Of a stretch of 64,000 nucleotides of DNA, positions 26,988 through 35,840 are shown piece by piece. Source of the stretch: Pelagibacteraceae bacterium (lineage in GTDB: Bacteria > Pseudomonadota > Alphaproteobacteria > Pelagibacterales > Pelagibacteraceae). The position numbers and the translations under genes are program-made. Each line of letters begins with the position of its first letter. The stretch's first letter is position 1. The DNA is taken from NCBI GenBank assembly GCA_022763425.1, contig JALEGD010000001.1:124001-188000 (forward strand), in the 5' to 3' direction. The notes beneath the pieces are model-generated. The model made no database searches. It was not told where the DNA came from and was given only the letters and a program-made list of their open reading frames with translations.

Positions 26988-28814
26988 CTATAGGACAGTC
27001 TTTCCTGAAGGTATTCTCACTTCGTCGACCATTGCTTGTGTTTTCGCATCTGGTTCAGGAGTCATTAAACTCACTACAACCATCGAAATTAAGCAAACAG
27101 GTGCACCGATTAGACCAAATCTTAAATGGTCTATTCCCATCCAAGGAGCGTTACCCATGAATGCAGGAGCTACATAAATTAGATATGCAGTTCCAGCTCC
27201 AAGTCCAAGTAACATTCCTGCTATTGCACCTTGTCTAGTTGCTCTCTTCCACCATACTCCAAGAACTAATGGGAAGAATAGTCCTGACATTGCAAAGTCG
27301 AATGCCCAGGCTACTGATCCTAATATTCCTGTAAGTCTCATTGATGCGATGTAGGCACCAAAAGCACCTGTCACAACAAGTAGAATACGAGCTACGATTA
27401 ACCTCTTAGCAACGTCTGCTTTCGGGTCTACTATTTTGTAGTAAACGTCGTGAGACAGAGCGTTAGAAATTGCAAGAATTAATCCATCCGCTGTAGACAT
27501 TGCAGCAGCCATACCACCGGCAGCAACTAGTCCAGAAATTACGTATGGTAATCCTCCCATTTCAGGTGTAGCTAAAACGATCACGTCACCTCTCATGAAC
27601 CATTCGTTCAATTGAAGTATTCCATCACCGTTAAAGTCAGCTATGTAAGCTTGTTTCACCGCAATCCATTCTTTAACCCAACCAATAGCTTGTACATCAG
27701 CAATTGACTTACCGATAATACCAGTCGCTAAGTTTGGATCTAAGATTGAGATTTTAGCAAGTGTCGCTAAAGCTGGTGCTGAGAAGTACAACAAGAAGAT
27801 AAAGAATAGTGACCATGCCACTGATCTTCTAGCTGATTTCACACTTGGAGTAGTGAAATATCTCATCAAGATGTGTGGTAAAGAAGCAGTTCCTACCATC
27901 ATACAAATTGCAAGTGAGATAAATTTCCAAGCAGCCATTCCGCCTTCAGCAACTCCAGCATGAGATACAGAGATAGATTTTAATCCACCTGGTACACCAG
28001 CTGATTTTATTGCTGCAGCAGAGTTTTTAACTAGACCATATTCCTGCTCAAGTTGACCTAATCTAGCAACTTCATCTCCCAACATAAATTGAGGGAAGAA
28101 TCCGAAACCAAACTTATTTGATAACCAGAAGATTGGTAATAAATAAGCTATGATTAGAACGATATATTGAGCAACCTGAGTCCAAGTTACGGCTCTCATT
28201 CCACCTAACATAGAACATAATAAGATACTGATTAGTCCTACCCATACACCTAATTCAAAAGGAATTCCTAAGAATCTAGATGCAATTGTACCTGTAGCGT
28301 TAATTTGAGCAGTCACGTAAGTGAATGATGCTAAAACTAAAACTAACACGGCACAGGCTCTAACGAAGTTTCCACCGTATCTAGTTCCGATAAAATCAGG
28401 AACTGTGTAGCAACCAAACTTTCTTAAGTATGGTGCTAATAGCGAAGAAACTAGAACGTATCCACCTGTCCATCCAACTAGGAAGGCCATGTATGTATAA
28501 CCACCGTAGAAGATACCTCCTGCCATTGCTACGAAAGATGCACCTGACATCCAGTCAGCTGCTGTCGCCATACCGTTAAATACGGTTGGAACTTGTCTTC
28601 CTGCAACGTAGTAAGCATCAGCTTGCATTGTTCGTGATAAAACTCCGATCAACGCATAGATTGCGATGGTAAATACTAAGAATAGGATACCAATTGTTTT
28701 TGCTGATACACCATTAGCTTCTAATAGTGCCATCAACAAACAAAATACTAAAAATCCACCAGTATATGTACCGTAGATTTTAGGTAAGTTGTCAATAAAG
28801 TTACCTTTAAACAT
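26988..28814 (-). CDS. Na+/solute symporter large subunit (SSS family, VC_2705 subfamily; ActP-like) with EF-hand-like insert
   Basis: This 608-residue, roughly 13-helix member of the sodium:solute symporter family is predicted to import a monocarboxylate such as acetate. The family core is clear: YYVAGRQVPTVFNGMATAADWMSGASFVAM, GGYVLVSSLLAPYLRKFG and AAAMSTADGLILAISNALSHDVY. The subfamily is diagnosed by the preceding DUF4212 gene, with which it shares one base (TAATG). Residues 393-404 read DFNGDGILQLNE, a canonical EF-hand calcium loop in a soluble segment. Codons are visibly richer in C-ending forms than those of its neighbours, suggesting high expression. The substrate is inferred from acs nearby. 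Confidence 0.93.
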   Translation of the reverse strand: MFKGNFIDNLPKIYGTYTGGFLVFCLLMALLEANGVSAKTIGILFLVFTIAIYALIGVLSRTMQADAYYVAGRQVPTVFNGMATAADWMSGASFVAMAGGIFYGGYTYMAFLVGWTGGYVLVSSLLAPYLRKFGCYTVPDFIGTRYGGNFVRACAVLVLVLASFTYVTAQINATGTIASRFLGIPFELGVWVGLISILLCSMLGGMRAVTWTQVAQYIVLIIAYLLPIFWLSNKFGFGFFPQFMLGDEVARLGQLEQEYGLVKNSAAAIKSAGVPGGLKSISVSHAGVAEGGMAAWKFISLAICMMVGTASLPHILMRYFTTPSVKSARRSVAWSLFFIFLLYFSAPALATLAKISILDPNLATGIIGKSIADVQAIGWVKEWIAVKQAYIADFNGDGILQLNEWFMRGDVIVLATPEMGGLPYVISGLVAAGGMAAAMSTADGLILAISNALSHDVYYKIVDPKADVAKRLIVARILLVVTGAFGAYIASMRLTGILGSVAWAFDFAMSGLFFPLVLGVWWKRATRQGAIAGMLLGLGAGTAYLIYVAPAFMGNAPWMGIDHLRFGLIGAPVCLISMVVVSLMTPEPDAKTQAMVDEVRIPSGKTVL

Positions 28815-29068
28815 TAGTCGTCCTCCCCATATCCATGCTCTTCGTCAATTTTATTTTGACGGCCAGATGACCAAAAAATTAAAATGACGAACGCACCTAA
28901 AGAACCCTGTGCACACATGTAGTATGCTAATGGGTAACCAAGGAACGAAGCATTGTTAAGAGAACTTCCAAACATAAAGATAACGATTGAGAAAAAGAAC
29001 CATATCGCCAATGTTAAAAACATCAGAGACTTGGTTTTTGCCCAATGCGCTTCGGCTTTGTTTGCCAT
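28814..29068 (-). CDS. DUF4212 small subunit of Na+/solute symporter
   Basis: This 84-residue, two-helix protein (HWAKTKSLMFLTLAIWFFFSIVIF and a second segment with GYPLAYYMCAQGSLGAFVILIFWSS) belongs to DUF4212, always found just upstream of VC_2705-type symporters. It has an acidic C-terminus. A strong ribosome-binding site (AGGGAGAA, 29074-29081 on the minus strand) precedes the ATG. It probably assembles with the large subunit, which is inference from genetic linkage. Confidence 0.93.
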   Translation of the reverse strand: MANKAEAHWAKTKSLMFLTLAIWFFFSIVIFMFGSSLNNASFLGYPLAYYMCAQGSLGAFVILIFWSSGRQNKIDEEHGYGEDD

Positions 29069-29089
29069 ATTTTTTCTCCCTTTTATTGT

Positions 29090-29103
29090 TAAGTTATAAC
29101 TTA
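29090..29103 (-). promoter_or_regulatory. Palindromic candidate operator upstream of DUF4212-symporter operon
   Basis: TAAGTTATAACTTA is a perfect 14-base palindrome lying 22 bases before the DUF4212 start codon. It could be a regulator binding site or just an AT-rich chance palindrome. It is noted because the dctP leader at 58070-58083 has a different perfect palindrome in a comparable position. Confidence 0.3.
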
Positions 29104-29219
29104 GCGACGGATACTACTTACTGAGCTTTAAAAATCTAGTGTAACGTCTTACCAAAAATCATTATTTGGTGGTATATTTTTGCACCGCAAAACTATATAT
29201 CGTTATAAAATTAAAAAAA

Positions 29220-29843
29220 ATGAAATTTAAAATTGAAGATATAAAAAAAGGATTTGATGCAACAAAAGAGTACCTTCTTCATCCAATTGCCGCTTTGTTT
29301 CAATCAAAAAAAATTTCTAATAATAAAGAATTAGCCCAATACATAAGAAACGAGTCTGCAAAAGTTGTTCAACAAACATTGTATGAGTATGTAAGAAATA
29401 GAATGGGCACACTCTATGTAAAGATGCATGATGATCAAAAATTTATAGACTCTTTAAATATCGCTACGTGGAATATTTACACAGTCGCACTTCAGGACCT
29501 AACTTTATATTCACATTCTGTAATTGAAAATCTTTATAAAAAAGAATTTAGTAATTTAGAATTAGAAAATTTTTACAAAGATATTTTAGATGCTGAAATT
29601 GAAAAAGGTTTAAAGCAAGAACTTCTAGATGATAAAATTAAAGAGTTTCATTTAAGATTACAAAGTATTGACTTGAAATCTTTTTTTCAAAACAAACCAT
29701 TTAAAGAAAGTTCACTTGCTTTGTACTATTGGGCTCCGATAGCAGACGAATTAAAAAAACAGGATCGAAATATTGTTCTTAATTCAATTCATCTTAAGTG
29801 GAAAAATATTGAAAAAGAGTTCTCTAAATTATTAAATTTTTAA
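29220..29843 (+). CDS. Conserved hypothetical helical protein
   Basis: I cannot name a family for this 207-residue protein. It appears soluble and mostly alpha-helical, with segments EYVRNRMGTLYVKMHDDQ and ALYYWAPIADELKKQDRNIVLNSIHLKWKNIEKEFSKLL. There is no signal peptide or obvious catalytic motif. An open frame extends 18 codons upstream from a TTG, but the ATG at 29220 gives a better start. It lies between two divergent/convergent symporter genes. Its position in the carboxylate-transport neighbourhood suggests a link, but nothing more can be said. Confidence 0.75.
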   Translation: MKFKIEDIKKGFDATKEYLLHPIAALFQSKKISNNKELAQYIRNESAKVVQQTLYEYVRNRMGTLYVKMHDDQKFIDSLNIATWNIYTVALQDLTLYSHSVIENLYKKEFSNLELENFYKDILDAEIEKGLKQELLDDKIKEFHLRLQSIDLKSFFQNKPFKESSLALYYWAPIADELKKQDRNIVLNSIHLKWKNIEKEFSKLLNF

Positions 29844-29844
29844 T

Positions 29845-31755
29845 TTATTTCTGACCATAATCATCAGATAAAGAAACAACTTCTTTATCAGACTCAGTTG
29901 ACAACTCCAGTTTGTAAGCAAGAAACCATGTGTAACCAACAAAGAAAGCCCAAAATAATATTTGCCATACCCAAATAGAAGGCAAACCAAATGACCAGGT
30001 CGAAGGATCATCTGGAATTCCAAACAGGCTATTTCCTACAGAAGCTCCTGGTCCAAATCCAAATAATATTAAAAAGACTCCTAGTGTTAAAGCGGTCACC
30101 ATTAAATGACGATTAGAGTGGGTAATACCTGCCTGGTCCTCAATATAATCAAAATATTTCTGACGATGAACTCGGTCAATTGGATTTTGTTTTATATAGG
30201 TAACTCCAACCACTAGACCTAAATTTACCACCAACGCCCAAACCGATGAATGAATTGTAAGTGGCCATGGCCCCCACGGTAAAAATTTACCTAATATTAA
30301 ATGACCCGCTGGATCTGTAAGAATTAAAATAAAAAAACTTCCTATTAGCCCTGATAATACCGCTTCTTTGGTAAACCAAGGTACATAACAAATAGCAATC
30401 AACGGAATTAACATCTGAGCAGCAAGTGAAATAGAAAAACTATTTAATACCCAGATTATCTTATCAGCAAAAGTTATAAGTATTAGGGATAGTATAGCTA
30501 TTAATAGAATAGACAATCTCGTTACCAATATTTCAGATTGAGGCGAAGCCTTAGGGTTAAATATTTTTTTGTATACATCTCTAGAAAAAATACCAGCCGT
30601 TGTTGAAATGAATGCGGCTGCTGTTGATTGAAGAACTGCAAATGCACTTATGACTAAAATTGAAAATAACCATGGCGATGTTTCTTTTATTGTCATGCCG
30701 TAATTTGCAAATAAATTTAAATCAAAATTATTTCTTTCAATATTCTCTGATAAAAATTTAGAAACATTTATTCCCGCATCATTCACGATTGAATTTGATC
30801 CAAGAATATGCGCGCTAACACCTATAAAGGTAACAAAAAATATTAAGATAAAACCTATTAAAAAAGTAGTAACCCAAACTTGTTGACTCGCAAAAGGTTT
30901 AGGGCTTTCGCTTGAAAAACACCACATCGAAAAAGCAGGTGAACAAAAAATACCAATTGTTGAAACAACAAATCCAAATATTAAAGTTCCCGACCAATTT
31001 ATTTTTTCATCTTCTAAATTATAACCAGAGCCAGAGTTTATAATTTCAGGAATATAAAATAATGATATTGTATTTGCTTCACTACTTTCTTTTAATTGAG
31101 ATAGTTTAGCTAAAGTTTGGTTTAATGACATAAAACCTCCGGATAGATTATAGGAGATAAGACCTAAAATAATTAAACCAAAAATTATAATTATAAATTT
31201 GAATGCATTATTATGCGCAACTGAATTAGTCCCACCCAAACCAACATAAATACAGATGATAAGCCCTATTACCCATGATGAAATCACAGGGCTTAATAAA
31301 TTTTCTGTAATGATGCTAAGTAGTTTTCCGCTTAAAGACAATTGAAGTCCAACAAATGGAATAATAAAAAAAATTGATATTAAAATAATGATGTATTGAA
31401 ATAATTTACTTTTAAAATAGTCGCCATACATTTCTGCCGGAGTAATATAGCCAAACCTTTTACTTAAAACCCACTGTTTCTTCATAAAAAATATACTCAC
31501 TATTGATGTTATAATTACAGTGAATGCGAGGTATGAACCCATAAAACCTATATCTAGATTTAAACTTGACTGGCTAAAAAAATTTACATTTGTGATTAAG
31601 ATCGATGTAATTGCAAAAATAAAAATAAAAAAACTTAACTTTCTCTTACCAATTAAAAAATCAGAGACATTTTGCTCAGAACTTTTAAATTTCCACCCTA
31701 TCGCAATAGATGCTATCCAAAAAATTGATAAGAACCCAAATATCCAATAATTCAT
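29845..31755 (-). CDS. Sodium:solute symporter family protein (second SSS transporter)
   Basis: This 636-residue polytopic protein has the SSS pattern: FLIGKRKLSFFIFIFAITSILITN, TPAEMYGDYFKSKLFQYI and LQSTAAAFISTTAGIFSRDVYKKI, the last matching the sodium-binding TM region. It has two extra C-terminal helices (about residues 530-630) beyond the usual 13. It is only distantly similar to the other symporter at 27 kb. Similar transporter modules occur fused to histidine kinases (CrbS-type), but here no kinase domain follows. The substrate is unknown. It converges on the hypothetical gene at 29.2 kb with one base between stops. Confidence 0.87.
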   Translation of the reverse strand: MNYWIFGFLSIFWIASIAIGWKFKSSEQNVSDFLIGKRKLSFFIFIFAITSILITNVNFFSQSSLNLDIGFMGSYLAFTVIITSIVSIFFMKKQWVLSKRFGYITPAEMYGDYFKSKLFQYIIILISIFFIIPFVGLQLSLSGKLLSIITENLLSPVISSWVIGLIICIYVGLGGTNSVAHNNAFKFIIIIFGLIILGLISYNLSGGFMSLNQTLAKLSQLKESSEANTISLFYIPEIINSGSGYNLEDEKINWSGTLIFGFVVSTIGIFCSPAFSMWCFSSESPKPFASQQVWVTTFLIGFILIFFVTFIGVSAHILGSNSIVNDAGINVSKFLSENIERNNFDLNLFANYGMTIKETSPWLFSILVISAFAVLQSTAAAFISTTAGIFSRDVYKKIFNPKASPQSEILVTRLSILLIAILSLILITFADKIIWVLNSFSISLAAQMLIPLIAICYVPWFTKEAVLSGLIGSFFILILTDPAGHLILGKFLPWGPWPLTIHSSVWALVVNLGLVVGVTYIKQNPIDRVHRQKYFDYIEDQAGITHSNRHLMVTALTLGVFLILFGFGPGASVGNSLFGIPDDPSTWSFGLPSIWVWQILFWAFFVGYTWFLAYKLELSTESDKEVVSLSDDYGQK

Positions 31756-31860
31756 ATTAATTACTTTTTATTAGTTTTGATTAATATCTTTTAGTCAAAA
31801 AACCAGCAACATATAAACTTTTATTTTGATGATTACAGCATTTCATTATAATTAAGAAGA

Positions 31861-32163
31861 ATGTCCAATAACTTTGATGATTTAGCTAAAACAGCTTTAA
31901 ATGAGGCCTCGTCTAGAAAACAAAACCTATCTTTGGGTGAGTTAGAAAATAAATTAAAAGAGCTTAACGAAACTATAAGCAAGTATCCTGCCCCAATTTC
32001 AAAGTGTGATGCCCAGTTTAATTCGCTATTAGAGCAGAGAGACAATACAATTAAAGAAATTACTAAGCTAATGCAAACTCAAAAAGAATATGGAGGGCCC
32101 GAAGGCCCTGAACCAACTCGTTATGGAGATTGGGAAAAAAAAGGTATTGTTTCCGATTTTTAA
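31861..32163 (+). CDS. DUF1674 (SdhAF4-like) protein with N-terminal extension
   Basis: The last ~24 residues (YGGPEGPEPTRYGDWEKKG and the terminal VSDF) are the hallmark of DUF1674, the bacterial form of succinate dehydrogenase assembly factor 4, which binds flavinylated SdhA. Family members are usually about 60-75 residues. This 100-residue protein carries an extra N-terminal segment, FDDLAKTALNEASSRK followed by a helix-rich coiled-coil-like region. A TATAAT sequence sits close upstream. It converges with acs, the two stop codons being adjacent. Confidence 0.85.
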   Translation: MSNNFDDLAKTALNEASSRKQNLSLGELENKLKELNETISKYPAPISKCDAQFNSLLEQRDNTIKEITKLMQTQKEYGGPEGPEPTRYGDWEKKGIVSDF

Positions 32164-34263
32164 CTATCTATTTAATCTATTATCGACCAAACTTTGTACT
32201 ACTGAAGGATCAGCTAAAGTCGAAGTATCTCCTAAATTGCTATAATCATTTTCAGCAACTTTTCTTAAAATTCTTCTCATAATTTTACCTGATCTTGTTT
32301 TCGGTAAGCCTGGAGTAAAATGAATTAAGTCTGGAGTTGCAAGTGGTCCAATATTTTTTCTTACCCATTGCTTTAATTCTTTGGTTAATTCATCTGAACC
32401 TTCTTCTCCTGCATTAAGTGTAACATAACAATATAGCCCGTTACCTTTAATATCGTGAGGATAACCCACCACTGCAGCTTCCGCTACTTTTGGATGAGCA
32501 ACAAATGCACTTTCTATCTCTGCAGTTCCAAGATTGTGACCTGATACAATAATCACATCATCTACTCGACCTGTGATCCAGTAATATCCATCTTTATCTC
32601 TTCTACATCCATCACCAGTAAAATACATTCCGTCAACGGTTGAAAAGTATGTATCAATAAATCTTTGATGATCACCATAAACAGTTCTCATTTGACCTGG
32701 CCAAGAGTCTTTCATGCAAAGTCTTCCTTCACAAGCTCCTTTTAGCTCTTTACCTTTGTCGTCAACTACTGCTGGCTGAACTCCATAAAAAGGTTTTGTT
32801 GCAGAACCTGGTTTTAAATCTATTGCTCCAGGTTGGGCTGAAATTAAAATTCCACCCGTTTCTGTTTGCCACCAAGTATCAACAATTGGACATCGAGAAT
32901 CACCAACAACCTTGTGGTACCATAACCAAGCTTCTGGATTAATAGGTTCACCAACTGATCCTAAAACCTTAAGAGATTTTCTACTTGATCTTTTTACTAG
33001 AGCTTCTCCTTCTCTCATTAAGGATCTTAATGCTGTTGGAGCAGTATAGAAAATATTTACTTTATGTTTATCAATAACATCCCAGAATCTTCCTGCATCA
33101 GGGTATGTCGGTACTCCTTCAAATACTAATGTTGTAGCACCATTCGATAATGGGCCGTACACAATATAGCTGTGTCCTGTTACCCATCCAACATCTGCAG
33201 TACACCAATAAATATCTCCTTGTTTATAATTAAAAATATATTCATGTGTCATCGATGCATAAACTAAGTAACCACCTGTAGTATGAAGAACACCTTTAGG
33301 TTTTCCAGTAGAACCCGATGTATAAAGAATGAATAAAGGATCTTCAGCATTCATTTCTTCTGGCTCACATTCAGTAGATTGGTTTTGTACTAAGTCGTGG
33401 TACCAAACATCTCTTCCTTCAACCATGTTTACATCAGCGCCAGTATGTTTAAGCACAATACATTTTTTTATAGACGGACATGATTGTAATGCTTCATCGG
33501 TTGTACCTTTTAAAGGAATAGATTTTTTACCTCTAACTCCTTGGTCAGCTGTTATGATATATTCAGAGTCACACCCTTGAATTCTTCCAGATAGTGAGTC
33601 TGCAGAAAAACCCCCAAAAACAATTGAGTGAACTGCTCCAATCCTTGCGCAAGCCAACATTGCATAAACTGCAGCCGGAACCATTGGCATATATATTGTA
33701 ACCCTATCTCCTTTTTTAACACCAATTTCCTTCATTCCATTTGCTAATTTACAAACTTCATTCTTTAATTCTTGATATGTTACTTTGCTATCTACAGTTG
33801 GTTCATCACCTTCAAAAATTATTGCAGTATCATTTGCTTTATGCGGTAGGTGTCGATCAATACAATTATATGAGACATTTAGCGTTCCATCATAAAACCA
33901 TTTAATATCAACTTTGTTTTTACTGTAAGTTACATCTTTAATTTTAGTATAAGGTTTAATCCAATCAATTCGCTTTCCTTCTTCTGCCCAAAAAGCTTCA
34001 TTGTTTTTAACGGACTCATTATATTTTTTTTCATAGCCTTTTTTATCTATCAAAGCATTTTTTGACCATGATGATGGAACTTTAAATACCTTTTCCCCGC
34101 TTGATTTTTGACTGGTTTTTTTTACAGATTTCTTTTTTTTAGAAAATTTTTTCTTCTTCGCTTTTTTTACAGATTTCTTTTTTTTAGAAACTTTTTTCTT
34201 CTTCGCTTTTTTTACAGATTTCTTTTTTTTAGAAACTTTTTTCTTCTTTCTTTTTTTTGCCAC
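32164..34263 (-). CDS. acs: Acetyl-CoA synthetase Acs with lysine-rich repeated N-terminal tail
   Basis: Acs activates acetate to acetyl-CoA through acetyl-AMP. The 699 residues hold the AMP-binding motifs [11 protein letters not shown] and [18 protein letters not shown], and near the end PKTRSGK, whose Lys660 is the acetylation-controlled catalytic lysine. Normal Acs proteins begin near KVFKVPSSW. Here about 50 residues precede it, composed of three 15-residue units of lysine, serine, valine and alanine (residues 6-50). The GTG start at 34261-34263 has a good AAGGGGG ribosome-binding site, so the tail is probably translated. The tail's role is unknown. Confidence 0.96.
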   Translation of the reverse strand: MAKKRKKKKVSKKKKSVKKAKKKKVSKKKKSVKKAKKKKFSKKKKSVKKTSQKSSGEKVFKVPSSWSKNALIDKKGYEKKYNESVKNNEAFWAEEGKRIDWIKPYTKIKDVTYSKNKVDIKWFYDGTLNVSYNCIDRHLPHKANDTAIIFEGDEPTVDSKVTYQELKNEVCKLANGMKEIGVKKGDRVTIYMPMVPAAVYAMLACARIGAVHSIVFGGFSADSLSGRIQGCDSEYIITADQGVRGKKSIPLKGTTDEALQSCPSIKKCIVLKHTGADVNMVEGRDVWYHDLVQNQSTECEPEEMNAEDPLFILYTSGSTGKPKGVLHTTGGYLVYASMTHEYIFNYKQGDIYWCTADVGWVTGHSYIVYGPLSNGATTLVFEGVPTYPDAGRFWDVIDKHKVNIFYTAPTALRSLMREGEALVKRSSRKSLKVLGSVGEPINPEAWLWYHKVVGDSRCPIVDTWWQTETGGILISAQPGAIDLKPGSATKPFYGVQPAVVDDKGKELKGACEGRLCMKDSWPGQMRTVYGDHQRFIDTYFSTVDGMYFTGDGCRRDKDGYYWITGRVDDVIIVSGHNLGTAEIESAFVAHPKVAEAAVVGYPHDIKGNGLYCYVTLNAGEEGSDELTKELKQWVRKNIGPLATPDLIHFTPGLPKTRSGKIMRRILRKVAENDYSNLGDTSTLADPSVVQSLVDNRLNR
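34114..34248 (-). repeat. Three tandem 45-bp repeats inside the acs 5' end
   Basis: The period of 45 bases is seen from CTTCG at 34156 and again at 34201. Each unit encodes 15 residues of the form [15 protein letters not shown]. The units differ by only a few bases (phenylalanine replaces valine in the third, and the last alanine becomes threonine). The near identity at DNA level indicates recent amplification or strong homogenisation. Confidence 0.9.
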
Positions 34264-34284
34264 TGCGCCCCCTTAAAATTTTTT

Positions 34285-34701
34285 TTAAATTTTACCCAAC
34301 TTACATATTATTTTCCAGCTTTTAGAGTCTATTGGCATTACCGAAAGTCGACTTTGTTTTATCAAAGCTAGGTTAGAAAGTTCTTTGTTTTGCTTGATAT
34401 TTTCTAAAGTTACTGGAGATTTTAATTTTTGTTTAAATTTTAATTGCACCGCAACAAATCTTTTTTCTTTATCGGTTGGATCTATGAAGTGTTCTTTGAT
34501 GACCTCTACAACTCCAACAATTTCTTTTCCAATATTAGAATGGTAAAAAAAACATAAGTCACCTTTCTTCATTGTCTTAAGGTTATTTGCTGCTTGATAA
34601 TTTCTCACGCCATCCCAAACTGTTCCTTTTGATCCTGACTTTTTTTGTTGATCAATTGACCACACATTTGGTTCAGATTTTACTAACCAATAATTTTTCA
34701 T
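34285..34701 (-). CDS. EVE-domain protein (PUA-like fold)
   Basis: EVE domains bind modified bases in nucleic acids. The protein of 138 residues has the family start NYWLVKSEPNVWSIDQQ, WDGVRNYQAANNLKTMKKGDLCFFYHSN near residues 28-56, and IVGVVEVIKEHFIDPTD. The ATG at 34699-34701 overlaps the tsaD stop (ATGA), and the longer open frame upstream lies within tsaD. An EVE gene coupled to tsaD is common in alphaproteobacteria. The ligand is unknown. Confidence 0.92.
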   Translation of the reverse strand: MKNYWLVKSEPNVWSIDQQKKSGSKGTVWDGVRNYQAANNLKTMKKGDLCFFYHSNIGKEIVGVVEVIKEHFIDPTDKEKRFVAVQLKFKQKLKSPVTLENIKQNKELSNLALIKQSRLSVMPIDSKSWKIICKLGKI

Positions 34702-35774
34702 AAAATTAAACCTGCACCTTTCATGAAAGGTGCTTTTTGATCTAATGGCCATCTTGGTTGTGAAATTATTTTTAGATTGGGTTTTTTTCCAACTTCGTAA
34801 TTTTGTAGTCCTGCCCAGGCAATCATTGCAGCATTATCAGTGCATAAATTTATTGGTGGAAAGTGAGCATTAAATTTTAATGCAGAAGAAACTTGTTTAA
34901 TCGTCTTTCTTATTGATTGATTTGACGCTACTCCTCCAGCTACTACAAAATTTTTATTTTTAACTTTTTTGTTTCTTTCTAAAAACATTTCGATCGCTTT
35001 TTTACATTTTACTTTTAAAATTTCATTTATTGTTTTTTGAAAAGAAGCGGCTAAATCATATTTATCTTGCTTTGATTTAATATTCCTGGATGCATGCAGC
35101 ACTGCAGTTTTTAAGCCAGCATATGACATATTGCATCCTGATCTATGCAAAATAGGTTTTGGTAAATCAAAACTATTTTCATTTCCAAATTTTGCAAATG
35201 TTTCAATTTTAGGACCACCAGGAAATTCTATTCCTAAAATTTTAGCAGTTTTGTCAAACGCTTCACCCAAAGCATCATCTATTGTAGTGCCTAATCTTTT
35301 ATATTTTCCCACTCCTTCAACTGATAAAAATTGTGAGTGACCGCCAGATATTAATAATAATAAGTATGGAAACTTAATAGGTTTGATTAAACCCATAGTA
35401 AGCGCATGACCCTCAAGATGATTAGTCCCAAAAAAAGGTTTTTTTAAAGCGCTGGCGATCGTTTTGCCTGCGGTCATCCCCACCATCAGACAAACCAAAA
35501 GTCCTGGACCCGCAGTACAAGCCACACCATCTATTTGGCGAATGTTGACTTTACTTTTTTTAATCGCTTTTTTTATAATAAGATCTATTTTTTCAGAGTG
35601 GGCTCTTGCTGCTAGCTCGGGCACAACACCGCCGAATTTTTTGTGAACTATCTCTTGGCTAGATACAATATTAGATAGTATTTTTACTTTACCATTTTTT
35701 GATTTTTTCACTAATGCGGCGGCTGTTTCATCGCAACTGGTTTCTATACCTAAAAAAATTAAATCCTTTTTCAT
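34698..35774 (-). CDS. tsaD: tRNA threonylcarbamoyl-adenosine (t6A37) transferase TsaD
   Basis: TsaD transfers threonylcarbamoyl to A37 of ANN-decoding tRNAs. The 358 residues show the ASKHA-fold start LGIETSCDETAAAL, the metal-binding histidines in GTNHLEGHA (about residue 115-122), LLISGGHSQ, FPGGP and GGVASNQSIR. Length is normal for bacteria. It ends in TGA, overlapping the EVE start. The 66-base gap to divergent mscS holds both promoters. Confidence 0.98.
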   Translation of the reverse strand: MKKDLIFLGIETSCDETAAALVKKSKNGKVKILSNIVSSQEIVHKKFGGVVPELAARAHSEKIDLIIKKAIKKSKVNIRQIDGVACTAGPGLLVCLMVGMTAGKTIASALKKPFFGTNHLEGHALTMGLIKPIKFPYLLLLISGGHSQFLSVEGVGKYKRLGTTIDDALGEAFDKTAKILGIEFPGGPKIETFAKFGNENSFDLPKPILHRSGCNMSYAGLKTAVLHASRNIKSKQDKYDLAASFQKTINEILKVKCKKAIEMFLERNKKVKNKNFVVAGGVASNQSIRKTIKQVSSALKFNAHFPPINLCTDNAAMIAWAGLQNYEVGKKPNLKIISQPRWPLDQKAPFMKGAGLIL

Positions 35775-35840
35775 TAACTAAGCTTGTTATTTGAATTTTG
35801 TCTTGATTAGAACAATTTACATGTATATTTCAAAATTAAC

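Noticed and set aside
34108-34371. Plus-strand open frame made of repeated Phe/Leu/Arg residues across the acs repeats
   Set aside because: It is the complement of the lysine repeats (AAA read as TTT) and has no start signal or family similarity; it is an artefact of the repeat.
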